Source: Streptomyces lucensis JCM 4490
Lineage (GTDB): Bacteria > Actinomycetota > Actinomycetes > Streptomycetales > Streptomycetaceae
Length of the DNA: 64,000 nt
Direction: 5' to 3'
Assembly (NCBI RefSeq): GCF_014650035.1
Contig: NZ_BMUE01000022.1
Span: 25,829 to 89,828, forward strand
In this document: in pieces, positions 18,524 to 26,184 of the stretch
How positions within the stretch are numbered: position 1 is the first letter of the stretch
Layout of the letters: every line of letters begins with the position of its first letter
Made by a program: the position numbers and the translations under genes
Notes under the pieces: generated by a model
What the model was told of the DNA's origin: nothing
The model's database searches: none
What the model saw: the letters and a program-made list of their open reading frames with translations, nothing else

Positions 18524-18690
18524 GAGACACCGTGTCGCACCGGTGAGGTGTGCGCGGCGTACGACCTCGGCGTCCGAGCCGTCCCAGGGCACAGGCCTTC
18601 TTCCCTGCCTTGCGTGCACAGGCCCTTCGGTTTTCCGCCTCGCGGTGTCTCGATACGCGTCCACCCGAACGCACCCACCCCTCGCGAGGC
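18524..18690 (+). promoter_or_regulatory. Leader RNA with alternative helices, one hiding the ABC-F ribosome-binding site
   Basis: Two helices can be drawn. Helix 1 pairs GAGACACCG (18524-18532), just after the leader ORF, with CGGTGTCTC (18643-18651). Helix 2 pairs GCCTCGCG (18637-18644) with CGCGAGGC (18683-18690), which contains the GAGG Shine-Dalgarno (18686-18689) of the ABC-F gene. They share bases 18643-18644 and so compete at their edges. Direct repeats GCACAGGCC at 18589-18597 and 18616-18624 lie between. I could not place a canonical terminator. The direction of the switch is undetermined. Confidence 0.45.
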
Positions 18691-18694
18691 CCGC

Positions 18695-20320
18695 ATGTCC
18701 GCTTCCCTCACCTGTACCTCCCTGTCCTTCGCCTGGCCCGACGGCACCACCGTCTTCGACGGCCTCGACATCGCCTTCGGCCCCGGCCGGACCGGGCTCG
18801 TCGGCGTCAACGGATCAGGCAAATCGACCCTGCTGAAGCTGCTGTCCGGTGAACTCACCCCGGCCGGCGGCACCGTCAAGGCGGCCGGCGAGGTCGGCTG
18901 TCTCCCGCAGAACGTCACCCTCGACACCACGCTCCGCGTCGACCAGGCCCTCGGCATCGCCGAACGGCGGGCCGCCCTGCACGCCATCGAGGCGGGCGAC
19001 GCCGCCGAGGAGCACTTCGAGACGGTCGGAGACGACTGGGACGTCGAGGAACGCGCCCTGGTCACCCTCGGCGAACTCGGCCTCGGCCACGTCGGCCTGG
19101 ACCGCACCGTCGGCGAGGTGTCCGGCGGCGAGTCGGTGCTGCTGCGGCTCGCCGCTCTGCTGCTGCGCCGCCCGGACGTCCTGCTGCTGGACGAACCCAC
19201 CAACAACCTCGACCTGTACGCGCGCCGGCGGCTGTACCAGGCGGTCTCCGCCTGGCCGGGCGTCCTGGTCGTGGTCAGCCACGACCGGGAACTGCTCGAC
19301 CTCGTCGACCAGATCGCTGACCTGCGCTCCGGGGAGGTCGCCTGGTACGGCGGCAACTTCTCGGCCTACGAGGAGGCCCTCGCCGTCGAGCAGGAGGCCG
19401 CCGAACGCATGGTGCGCGTCGCCGAGGCCGACGTGCGCAAGCAGAAGCGCGAACTGTCCGACGCCCACCTCAAGCTGGCCCGCCGCAAGCGGTACGGGCA
19501 GAAGATGTGGGACTCCAAACGCGAACCGAAGATCGTCATGGGCGCCCGCAAACGCGCCGCCCAGGAGTCCGCGGGCAAGCACCGGATCATGCACGAGGAA
19601 CGGCTCGCGGAGGCCAGGGAGCGCCTGGACGAGGCGGAGGAGGCCGTGCGGGACGACGAGGAGATCCGCGTCGAACTGCCGTACACGGCCGTGCCGCCCG
19701 GCCGTCAGGTGCTCACCCTGGAGAACCTGACGACGCTCTACGGGGCGCGGGCCGGCGGCATCGTCGATCTGCGCGGCCCGGAGCGGGTCGCGCTGGTCGG
19801 CCGCAACGGCGCCGGCAAGACGACGCTGCTGCGGACCGTCGCCGGAGAACTGGAGCCGGTGGCCGGTGCGGCCACGGCGCACGTCCCGCTCCGGTTCCTG
19901 CCGCAGCGGCTGGACGTGCTGGACGACGATCTGACGGTCGCCGAGAACGTGGCCCGCTTCGCACCGGCCGCCACCAACAACCGGATCCGGGCACGCCTGG
20001 CCCGCTTCCTGTTCCGCGGCGCGCGGGCCGACCAGCGGGCGGCCACACTGTCGGGCGGTGAGCGTTTCCGCGCGGCCCTGGCGGCGCTGATGCTCGCCGA
20101 GCCCGCACCCCAGCTGCTGCTGCTCGACGAGCCGACCAACAACCTCGACATGGCCAGCGTCCGGCAGCTGACCTCGGCCCTGGAGTCCTACCAGGGCGCG
20201 CTGTTCGTGGCCAGCCACGACCTGCCGTTCCTCCGGTCGGCCGGCATCACCCGCTGGCTGCTGCTGGAGGACGGGGAACTGCGTGAGACCTCGGCGGAGG
20301 AGGTGGGGGCCCTGGGGTAG
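18695..20320 (+). CDS. ABC-F ribosome-protection ATPase (antibiotic-resistance type)
   Basis: 541-aa cytosolic twin-ATPase protein. Domain 1 has Walker A GVNGSGKS (37-44), signature VSGGES and Walker B VLLLDEPTNNLD. Domain 2 has Walker A GRNGAGKTT, signature LSGGER and LLLLDEPTNNLD, each with a SHD switch. The charged interdomain linker (about residues 220-330, rich in Arg/Lys/Glu) is the element ARE ABC-F proteins push towards the peptidyl-transferase centre to dislodge drugs. No membrane domain exists. The start is ATG 18695 with GAGG upstream. The gene has its own strong promoter and a structured leader with a tripeptide ORF, which fits inducible resistance to ribosome inhibitors (lincosamide, pleuromutilin, streptogramin A types). 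The drug range is inference from family and leader. Confidence 0.92.
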   Translation: MSASLTCTSLSFAWPDGTTVFDGLDIAFGPGRTGLVGVNGSGKSTLLKLLSGELTPAGGTVKAAGEVGCLPQNVTLDTTLRVDQALGIAERRAALHAIEAGDAAEEHFETVGDDWDVEERALVTLGELGLGHVGLDRTVGEVSGGESVLLRLAALLLRRPDVLLLDEPTNNLDLYARRRLYQAVSAWPGVLVVVSHDRELLDLVDQIADLRSGEVAWYGGNFSAYEEALAVEQEAAERMVRVAEADVRKQKRELSDAHLKLARRKRYGQKMWDSKREPKIVMGARKRAAQESAGKHRIMHEERLAEARERLDEAEEAVRDDEEIRVELPYTAVPPGRQVLTLENLTTLYGARAGGIVDLRGPERVALVGRNGAGKTTLLRTVAGELEPVAGAATAHVPLRFLPQRLDVLDDDLTVAENVARFAPAATNNRIRARLARFLFRGARADQRAATLSGGERFRAALAALMLAEPAPQLLLLDEPTNNLDMASVRQLTSALESYQGALFVASHDLPFLRSAGITRWLLLEDGELRETSAEEVGALG

Positions 20321-20492
20321 GCCCTGTCGGCAAATCCCCGGCGTCCGCCCGGAGGGCGGGCCTAGCGGTCCGTCCCGGAGGGGCACGGCCCGGCGACCGG
20401 GGTTTTGCCCTGGCACGGGGGCCCTGCATCATGGCGGAACGGTGCCCCTCGCGGGCGCCGCAACCGCACCGACGACCGAAGAAAGGCCCCCC

Positions 20493-21269
20493 GTGCCCAG
20501 CAAGAAGGCCCTCGTCCGCCGCCCCGGCCCCCGCCTCGCCGAAGGCCTGGTGACGCACATCGAGCGGGAGAAGGTCGACGTCGGGCTCGCCGTCGAGCAG
20601 TGGGAGGCCTACGTCGAAGCACTGCGCGCGCACGGCTGGGAGACCGTCGAGGTCGAAGCGGCCGACGACTGCCCGGACGCGGTGTTCGTCGAGGACACCG
20701 TCGTCATGTACCGGAACGTGGCCTTGATCACCCGGCCGGGCGCCGAGTCCCGGCGCGAGGAGACCGCCGGCGTGGAGGAGGCGGTGGCCCGCCTCGGCTG
20801 CTCGGTGAACTGGATATGGGAGCCGGGCACGCTGGACGGCGGCGACGTGCTCAAGGTCGGCGACACGGTGTACGTGGGCCGGGGCGGGCGGACCAACGCG
20901 GCCGGCGTGCAGCAGGTGCGGGCCGCGTTCGAGCCGCTGGGCGCCCGCGTGGTGGCCGTGCCGGTGAGCAAGGTGCTGCACCTGAAGTCGGCGGTGACCG
21001 CGCTGCCGGACGGGACCGTGATCGGGCACATCCCCAAGGTGGACCGGCCGTCGCTGTTCCCCGGCTTCCTGTCGGTGCCGGAGGAGTCCGGCTCGCACGT
21101 GGTGCTGCTGGGCGGCGGCAAGCTGCTGATGGCCGCGAGCGCCCCGAAGACCGCGGAGCTGCTGACCGACCTCGGCCACGAGGTGGTCACGGTGGACATC
21201 GGCGAGTTCGAGAAGCTGGAGGGCTGTGTGACCTGCCTCTCGGTCCGCCTGCGGGAGCTGTACGCCTGA
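20493..21269 (+). CDS. ddaH: Dimethylarginine dimethylaminohydrolase (DDAH)
   Basis: 258-aa amidinotransferase-superfamily hydrolase converting N-omega-methylarginines to citrulline and methylamine. It has the five-blade propeller signature: CPDAVFVEDTVVMYRNVALITRPG (substrate Asp/Glu), LDGGDVL, GRTNAAGVQQV, HLKSAVTALPDGT with the catalytic His, and the C-terminal nucleophile in GCVTCLSVR (Cys248 by position). The start is GTG 20493 with GAAAGG upstream, as the homology begins at KKALVRRPGPR. It lies 172 bases after the ABC-F gene in the same direction and ends in a strong terminator. It may supply citrulline or remove methylarginine inhibitors. Arginine deiminase is excluded by length and by motif order. 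Confidence 0.92.
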   Translation: MPSKKALVRRPGPRLAEGLVTHIEREKVDVGLAVEQWEAYVEALRAHGWETVEVEAADDCPDAVFVEDTVVMYRNVALITRPGAESRREETAGVEEAVARLGCSVNWIWEPGTLDGGDVLKVGDTVYVGRGGRTNAAGVQQVRAAFEPLGARVVAVPVSKVLHLKSAVTALPDGTVIGHIPKVDRPSLFPGFLSVPEESGSHVVLLGGGKLLMAASAPKTAELLTDLGHEVVTVDIGEFEKLEGCVTCLSVRLRELYA

Positions 21270-21286
21270 CCCGGTGACGACGCCCT

Positions 21287-21326
21287 CCGGACAGCCCCGG
21301 GACCTGCGTGTCCCGGGGCTGTCCGG
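21287..21326 (+). terminator. 17-bp perfect hairpin after ddaH
   Basis: Arms 21287-21303 and 21310-21326 are perfectly complementary around a 6-base loop, starting 18 bases after the DDAH stop. No U-run follows. It insulates the desaturase promoter region from read-through. Confidence 0.85.
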
Positions 21327-21407
21327 CATACCCGCCGAACGCCTGCCGGACGCGCCGGGCGACCGCCTCCACACGCCCTGATCAGCGATCTTTACAGCAC
21401 TCTTAAC

Positions 21408-21451
21408 CTACGGCTTCGTAACCTACGGTTTCGTAGCCTACGATCTCGTAG
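21408..21451. promoter_or_regulatory. Three tandem 15-bp operator dyads upstream of the desaturase
   Basis: CTACGGCTTCGTAA (21408-21421), CTACGGTTTCGTAG (21423-21436) and CTACGATCTCGTAG (21438-21451) repeat with an exact 15-base period. Each is a CTACG-N4-CGTAG dyad. They sit 69-112 bases before the GTG start of the acyl-ACP desaturase, where a promoter is expected. The pattern suggests cooperative binding of a TetR-type lipid regulator. No such gene is adjacent. Confidence 0.75.
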
Positions 21452-21519
21452 GTTTCCGGCACCGCTCGCCGGACCGTCCCCCTTCCCGACCCTTCGTTCG
21501 GCGTCCCCCTGGAGTTCCC

Positions 21520-22494
21520 GTGACCCTCACCTCCCCTCACCTCGGCAGCCCGTCCGCCTGGACCGACGCGCGGCTGCTGTACGCGCTGGAGGAAGTGGTC
21601 GAGAAGGAGCTGAACCGGCACCTGAAGGTGGCCAAGGACTGGATGCCGCACGAGTACGTGCCCTGGAGCGACGGCCGCAACTTCCCCGGCCAGTTCAAGG
21701 ACGGCGTCGCCTGGGACAAGGAGCAGTCCGGGGTGACGGACATCGGCCGCATCGCCCTCGTCGTCAACCTGCTGACCGAGGACAACCTGCCCAGCTACCA
21801 CCACGAGATCGCCTCGCTCTTCGGCCGCGACGGCGCCTGGGGCACCTGGGTGCACCGCTGGACGGCCGAGGAGGGCCGGCACGGCATCGTGATGCGCGAC
21901 TACCTGCTCACCTCGCGCGCGGTGGACCCGGACAAGCTGGAGCAGTTCCGCATGTCCCACATGAGCGAGGGCTTCGAGTCCGACAACCGGCACTCGATGC
22001 TGCACTCGATCGCCTATGTCGCCTTCCAGGAGCTGGCCACCCGGATCTCCCACCGCAACACCGGGCACCAGTCCGGCGACCCGGTCTGCGACCGCATGCT
22101 GGCCCGCATCGCGACCGACGAGAACCTGCACATGGTCTTCTACCGCAACCTGCTGAAGGCCGCGTTCGAGCTCGCCCCCGACCTGACCATGCAGGCCGTC
22201 CGGGACGTCGTCGTGAACTTCCGTATGCCCGGCCACGGCATCCCCGGCTTCGAGCGGGCCGCCGCGCAGATGGCGATCGGCGAGGTCTACAACCTGCGCA
22301 TCCACCACGACGACGTGCTGCAGCCGGTGCTGCGTTTCCTGAGCGTCCTGGAGATCGACGGCCTCGGCCCCGAGGGACTCAAGGCGCAGGAGGAACTCGG
22401 CCTGTTCATGGGCGGCCTGGACGCGGAGGCCCTGAAGTTCGACGAGAAGCTGGCCGCGCGCAAGGCCCGCATGGCGGCGCGCGCCGGCGGCTGA
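21520..22494 (+). CDS. Acyl-ACP desaturase (soluble di-iron, stearoyl-ACP desaturase family)
   Basis: 324-aa soluble di-iron desaturase inserting a double bond into acyl-ACP. The two iron-binding motifs are visible: EEGRH in WTAEEGRHGIVMRDY and DENLH in IATDENLHMVFYRN, with earlier and intermediate carboxylates in NLLTEDNLPSYH and AYVAFQELATRISHRNT. No membrane helices are present, which separates it from DesA3-type membrane desaturases. It resembles mycobacterial DesA1/DesA2. The start is GTG 21520. It appears monocistronic and is headed by three tandem operator dyads, so unsaturated fatty acid synthesis is probably tuned to membrane state through them. Partner ferredoxin and reductase genes are not nearby. 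Confidence 0.93.
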   Translation: MTLTSPHLGSPSAWTDARLLYALEEVVEKELNRHLKVAKDWMPHEYVPWSDGRNFPGQFKDGVAWDKEQSGVTDIGRIALVVNLLTEDNLPSYHHEIASLFGRDGAWGTWVHRWTAEEGRHGIVMRDYLLTSRAVDPDKLEQFRMSHMSEGFESDNRHSMLHSIAYVAFQELATRISHRNTGHQSGDPVCDRMLARIATDENLHMVFYRNLLKAAFELAPDLTMQAVRDVVVNFRMPGHGIPGFERAAAQMAIGEVYNLRIHHDDVLQPVLRFLSVLEIDGLGPEGLKAQEELGLFMGGLDAEALKFDEKLAARKARMAARAGG

Positions 22495-22519
22495 CGCCCG
22501 CCCCTCCGGGCGTGGGCGG

Positions 22520-22765
22520 TCAGCCGGAGGTGCGCCGCAGGGCGAGGCGCTCCTTCTCGGACAGGCCGCCCCACACGCCGAACCGCTCGTCGTGGGCGAG
22601 CGCGTAGTCCAGGCACGCCGGGCGCAGCTCGCACATGGCGCAGATGCGCTTCGCGTCACGCACCGAGCTGCCCGGCTCGGGGAAGAAGAAGTCCGGCCCG
22701 GTCTGCGCGCACAGCGCCTGTGCCCGCCAGGTGTCGTCGGCCGGGGTGATGGTTTCGAGATGCAT
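22520..22765 (-). CDS. WhiB-family iron-sulfur transcription factor
   Basis: 81-aa WhiB-like protein. The four cluster-binding cysteines are Cys19, Cys42, Cys45 and Cys51 (C-Xn-C-X2-C-X5-C), followed by the G-V-W-G-G turn at 63-67 and a basic KERLALRR C-terminus for DNA contact. WhiB proteins bind a [4Fe-4S] cluster and act with the primary sigma factor. The start is ATG 22765 (MHLETITPADD); the longer frame upstream has no family similarity. It is convergent with the desaturase (25-base gap). From length and the short N-terminus it is of the small Wbl class, but which named Wbl it is cannot be stated. Confidence 0.93.
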   Translation of the reverse strand: MHLETITPADDTWRAQALCAQTGPDFFFPEPGSSVRDAKRICAMCELRPACLDYALAHDERFGVWGGLSEKERLALRRTSG

Positions 22766-23036
22766 GGCCAGGATCGTGCCGTGCGGCGAAAAACGTTCGA
22801 TCAACGCCGGGTCAACGACACCCGCCGGGGCCCGCGGCCGCCCCGATGATCCTCCCTGGGCGCCCCGCCGCGCACGGCGGCGCGCGGAACGAGAGGAAAG
22901 CCGTGGGAACACACCCGGTCACGTGACGCGACAGGGTGGCCGGTCCGGCGCCCCGGCGCGCTCCGGCGGCGCTCGTCAGCGGGCGGTGCCACACTCGGCA
23001 GTGCACCGGACGGGACCCCCTTCGAGGAGGGCGACC

Positions 23037-23828
23037 ATGCTCACCACCCGCTTCGTCGACGGCGCCCCCAACTGGATCGACCTCGCCACCCCGGACCTCG
23101 AGGGCGCCCTCTCCTTCTACGGCGGTCTCTTCGGCTGGCGGTTCCGCTCGGCGGGGCCGGACGCCGGTGGATACGGCTTCTTCCGGTCGGACGGCGGAAC
23201 CGTCGCGGGCGGGATGCAGACCGGTCCCGGACAGGCGCCGCCGGCCTGGACGGTGTACTTCCAGAGCGAGGACGCCGAGGCCACCGCCCGGACGGCCGAA
23301 CAGGCCCGAGGCAGCGTGCTGTTCCAGCCCCTGGACGTGATGGGCCAGGGGCGCATGGCCGTCCTCGCCGACCGGGCGGGCGTGCCGTTCGGGATCTGGC
23401 AGCCCGGACGGACCCGGGGCGTGGACGTGGCGAACGAGCCGGGCGCGCTGTGCTGGGTCGAGCTGTACACGCCGGACGTCGCGGCGGCCGCCGCGTTCTA
23501 CCACCGGGTGCTCGGTCTGGAGACCTCGGCCGTGCCGTTCCCCGGTGGGAAGTACACCTGCGTCAACGCGGCCGGCGCCGGGCAGGACGAGATGTTCGGC
23601 GGCATGGTGCCGCTGGCCGACGCCCCGGCCGAGGCGGAGGCAGGTCCGTACTGGCTGCCGTACTTCGAGGTGGAGGACACCGACGCCGTCACCGGGACGG
23701 CCCAGCGGCTCGGCGGGACGGTGCGGATGCCCGCGACGACCCTGGAGGGTGTGGGCCGCATGGCCAAGCTCGCGGATCCGTACGGGGCGCGTTTCGCGGT
23801 GATCACGAGCCGGTCGCCCCGGACCTGA
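23037..23828 (+). CDS. VOC family protein with two glyoxalase-like domains
   Basis: 263-aa protein with two tandem vicinal-oxygen-chelate modules. Module 1 (NWIDLATPDLEGALSFYGGLFGW) and module 2 (CWVELYTPDVAAAAAFYHRVLGL) each start with a family beta strand and helix. Each ends with GRMAVLADRAGVPFGIWQ or GRMAKLADPYGARFAVI. The pattern matches the actinobacterial CFP32-like subgroup, often annotated hydroxylase without evidence. Metal ligands are not conserved enough to predict catalysis. The start is ATG 23037 with GAGGAGG upstream. Convergent with a LacI regulator. The 271-bp gap to the WhiB gene holds the palindrome GTCACGTGAC (22918-22927) but no gene. Confidence 0.85.
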   Translation: MLTTRFVDGAPNWIDLATPDLEGALSFYGGLFGWRFRSAGPDAGGYGFFRSDGGTVAGGMQTGPGQAPPAWTVYFQSEDAEATARTAEQARGSVLFQPLDVMGQGRMAVLADRAGVPFGIWQPGRTRGVDVANEPGALCWVELYTPDVAAAAAFYHRVLGLETSAVPFPGGKYTCVNAAGAGQDEMFGGMVPLADAPAEAEAGPYWLPYFEVEDTDAVTGTAQRLGGTVRMPATTLEGVGRMAKLADPYGARFAVITSRSPRT

Positions 23829-23832
23829 CGCG

Positions 23833-23858
23833 CCGCGAGGCACTCCCGTGCCCCGCGG
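23833..23858. terminator. Hairpin between VOC and LacI genes
   Basis: 11-base arms with one mismatch (23833-23843 and 23848-23858) and a 4-base loop, lying between two convergent stops. Likely bidirectional. Confidence 0.65.
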
Positions 23859-23862
23859 GGGG

Positions 23863-24954
23863 TCACGCGGACGCGCGGCGGATCAGCGTCGTCGGCAGGA
23901 TCACGCCGCCGTCCGCGCCGTTCCGCGTCGCGGGGCCGCCCGCACCCGTGCCGTCGCCGGCGCCGGACGCGCCGCCCCGCAGCAGCAGGCGGGCCATCAG
24001 GCGGCCCATCTCCTCTATCTCCTGGCGGACCGTCGTCAGCGGCGGATCGGTCTGTTCTGCGACAGGCCCCATGTCGTCGAAGCCGACCACGGCGACGTCC
24101 TCGGGCACCCGCCGGCCGCTCTCGCGCAGCACGCGCAGGGCGCCGAGCGCGGTGAGGTCGTTGGCCGCGAACACGGCGTCCAGGTCCGGGCGGCGGGCCA
24201 GGAGTTCACGCATGGCGTGTTCGCCGCCGGCCGGGGTGAAGTCGCTCTCCACGACCAGCCGTGGATCGCCTCCGCCGGGCACCCCGGCCATGACGTCCCG
24301 GTACCCGTCGAGCCGGTCCGCCGCCGAGGTCTGGTCCAGGGGGCCGGTGATGTGCGCGACGCGTGAGCGGCCCAGCTCCACGAGGTGCCGTACGGCCGTG
24401 CGGGCGCCGCCCCGGTTGTCGCAGTCGACGTACACCACGCCGGGGTTGCCGCGCGGCGAGCCGTCGGCGCCCGCGCCCCAGCCCGGCCGGCCGCCGAACA
24501 CCGTGGGGACACCGGCGGCCTGGATGAGTCCGGGCAGCGGGTCGTCGAGGTGGAGGGAGAAGACGAGCGCGCCGTCGACATGGCCTCCGGCGAGATACCG
24601 GGCGACGCGCGCGTGGTCGTCACGGCCCTCGGTGAGCAGCAGCACGAGCTGGTTGTCGTGGGCGGTCAGCTCCTTGCTGATGCCCCGCAGCTGGAGCGCG
24701 AAGAAGGGGTCGGCGAAGACCCGGGTCTCCGGCTCGGCGATGACCACCGCCACGGCGTCGTGCCGTTTGGTGACGAGGCTGCGGGCGGCCTGGTTGGGGA
24801 CGTACCCCAGCTCCGCCACGGCCCGCCGGACCCGCTCGGCCAGGGGCTCGCGCACCCCGTCCGCGCCGTTGACCACCCGTGACACGGTGGCCCGGGACAC
24901 ACCGGCCAGCGCGGCCACGGCCTCCAGCGTGGGACGCGACACTGCCTCGGTCAC
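23863..24954 (-). CDS. LacI family transcriptional regulator
   Basis: 363-aa regulator with an N-terminal LacI HTH (TLEAVAALAGVSRATVSRVVNG, hinge region to residue 60) and a periplasmic-binding-protein-like effector domain. The domain contains VYVDCDNRGGARTAVRHL, HITGPL, FAANDLTALGALRVL and VVGFDDM, typical for sugar-sensing members. The start is GTG 24954, with GGAGGAG nine bases upstream. A Gly/Ala-rich low-complexity insert sits near the C-terminus (about residues 330-345). No sugar transporter or hydrolase is adjacent, so its target is elsewhere or itself. The effector cannot be predicted. Confidence 0.92.
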   Translation of the reverse strand: MTEAVSRPTLEAVAALAGVSRATVSRVVNGADGVREPLAERVRRAVAELGYVPNQAARSLVTKRHDAVAVVIAEPETRVFADPFFALQLRGISKELTAHDNQLVLLLTEGRDDHARVARYLAGGHVDGALVFSLHLDDPLPGLIQAAGVPTVFGGRPGWGAGADGSPRGNPGVVYVDCDNRGGARTAVRHLVELGRSRVAHITGPLDQTSAADRLDGYRDVMAGVPGGGDPRLVVESDFTPAGGEHAMRELLARRPDLDAVFAANDLTALGALRVLRESGRRVPEDVAVVGFDDMGPVAEQTDPPLTTVRQEIEEMGRLMARLLLRGGASGAGDGTGAGGPATRNGADGGVILPTTLIRRASA

Positions 24955-25091
24955 TTCGGGACTCCTCCTCGGGCGGCTGCCGGTCAGGATAACCGCGGGG
25001 TCCGCCGGGACCGCCGGCGCCGGGGAGGGGGCTCGCGTCCGGGCCGCGCGCGGGAACGGTAACGGCATGGACCGCCCGGCGCACCGGACCG

Positions 25092-26111
25092 CTAGGACGT
25101 CGTCTCGCGGCGGGCGCGGCTCGGCTGGACCCGCTTGGGCTCGCCCGGCACCTTCGGGTACTCCGGCGGGTACGGCAGGTCGCCCAGGCCGTGGTCGTGC
25201 TCGTCGCGGCGGGCCAGTTCCAGCAGGGCGTCCAGGGAGTACACGTGGTCGTCCATGTCGGCGTGCACGTCGCCGAGTTCGGCGAAGCGGGCCGGCATGG
25301 TGGCGAGGTCGAAGTCGGCGGGCAGGGCCACGCCGACCTCCTCCCAGCGCAGGGGCGCCGACACGGGGGCGTGTGGGCGGGGACGCACGGAGTAGGCGGA
25401 GGCGATGGTGCGGTCGCGTGCCGTCTGGTTGTAGTCGAGGAAGATGCGGCGCCCGCGTTCCTCCTTCCACCACTTGATGGTCACGTGCTCGGGCATCCGG
25501 CGTTCCATCTCCCGGCCCACCGCGATCGCGGCGCGTCTGACCTGGGTGAACGTCCAGCGCGGTGCGATGGGGACGAAGACGTGCAGGCCGCGGCCGCCCG
25601 AGGTCTTGGGCCAGCCGCGCAGGCCGCCGAACTCGTCGAGGACGGCACGCAGTTCGTGGGCGGCGCGGACGGCGTCGGCGTAGTCGGTGCCGGGCTGCGG
25701 ATCGAGGTCGATGCGCAGTTCGTCGGGGTGGTCGACGTCGGAGGCGCGCACCGGCCAGGGGTGGAAGGTGAGGGTGCCGTACTGGGCGGCCCAGACCACG
25801 GCCGCCTCCTCGGTGGGGCACATCTCGTCGGCGCTGCGCCCGCTGGGGAAGGTGATGTGGGCGGTCGGGATCCAGTCGGGCATGCTCTTGGGGGCCCGTT
25901 TCTGGTAGAACCACTCGCCGCCGACTCCGTCGGGGTAGCGCTCCAGGGTGGTGGGGCGGTCGCGCAGGGCGCGCAGGATGCCGGGGGCGACCGCGGCGTA
26001 GTACCGCGCGAGGTCCAGCTTGGTGAAGCCCCGCTCCGGGAAGAAGACCTTGTCGGGACTGGACAGCCGTACGGTCCGGCCGCCCACCTCCAGTTCCACC
26101 GCTGCGCCCAT
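25092..26111 (-). CDS. LigD-type NHEJ polymerase/primase domain protein
   Basis: Stand-alone polymerase domain (339 aa) of the LigD AEP superfamily, which adds ribo- or deoxynucleotides at broken DNA ends. Motifs: DKVFFPERGFTKLDLARYY, the phosphate-contacting PDGVGGEWFYQKRAP, the metal-binding RIDLDPQPGTDYADAV, TSGGRGLHVFVPI with the catalytic His, and DYNQTARDRTIASAYSVRPR. The ligase and 3'-phosphoesterase modules of full LigD are absent. Start ATG 26111. It is divergent from the ligC-like gene across only 73 bases, so polymerase and ligase are separate but co-located. No Ku gene is in the window. The C-terminal tail PKVPGEPKRVQPSRAR is basic and probably flexible. Confidence 0.92.
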   Translation of the reverse strand: MGAAVELEVGGRTVRLSSPDKVFFPERGFTKLDLARYYAAVAPGILRALRDRPTTLERYPDGVGGEWFYQKRAPKSMPDWIPTAHITFPSGRSADEMCPTEEAAVVWAAQYGTLTFHPWPVRASDVDHPDELRIDLDPQPGTDYADAVRAAHELRAVLDEFGGLRGWPKTSGGRGLHVFVPIAPRWTFTQVRRAAIAVGREMERRMPEHVTIKWWKEERGRRIFLDYNQTARDRTIASAYSVRPRPHAPVSAPLRWEEVGVALPADFDLATMPARFAELGDVHADMDDHVYSLDALLELARRDEHDHGLGDLPYPPEYPKVPGEPKRVQPSRARRETTS

Positions 26112-26184
26112 GCGGCCACGGTAGGCGCACCCCGCACGGCCCGCACACCGGGCGGCGGCGGTGGGGTGCGAGCACAATCGGACC

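Noticed and set aside
18585..18634. Intrinsic terminator in the ABC-F leader before TTTT at 18631
   Set aside because: Only short or bulged stems can be drawn next to the T-run, and the stem does not abut it.
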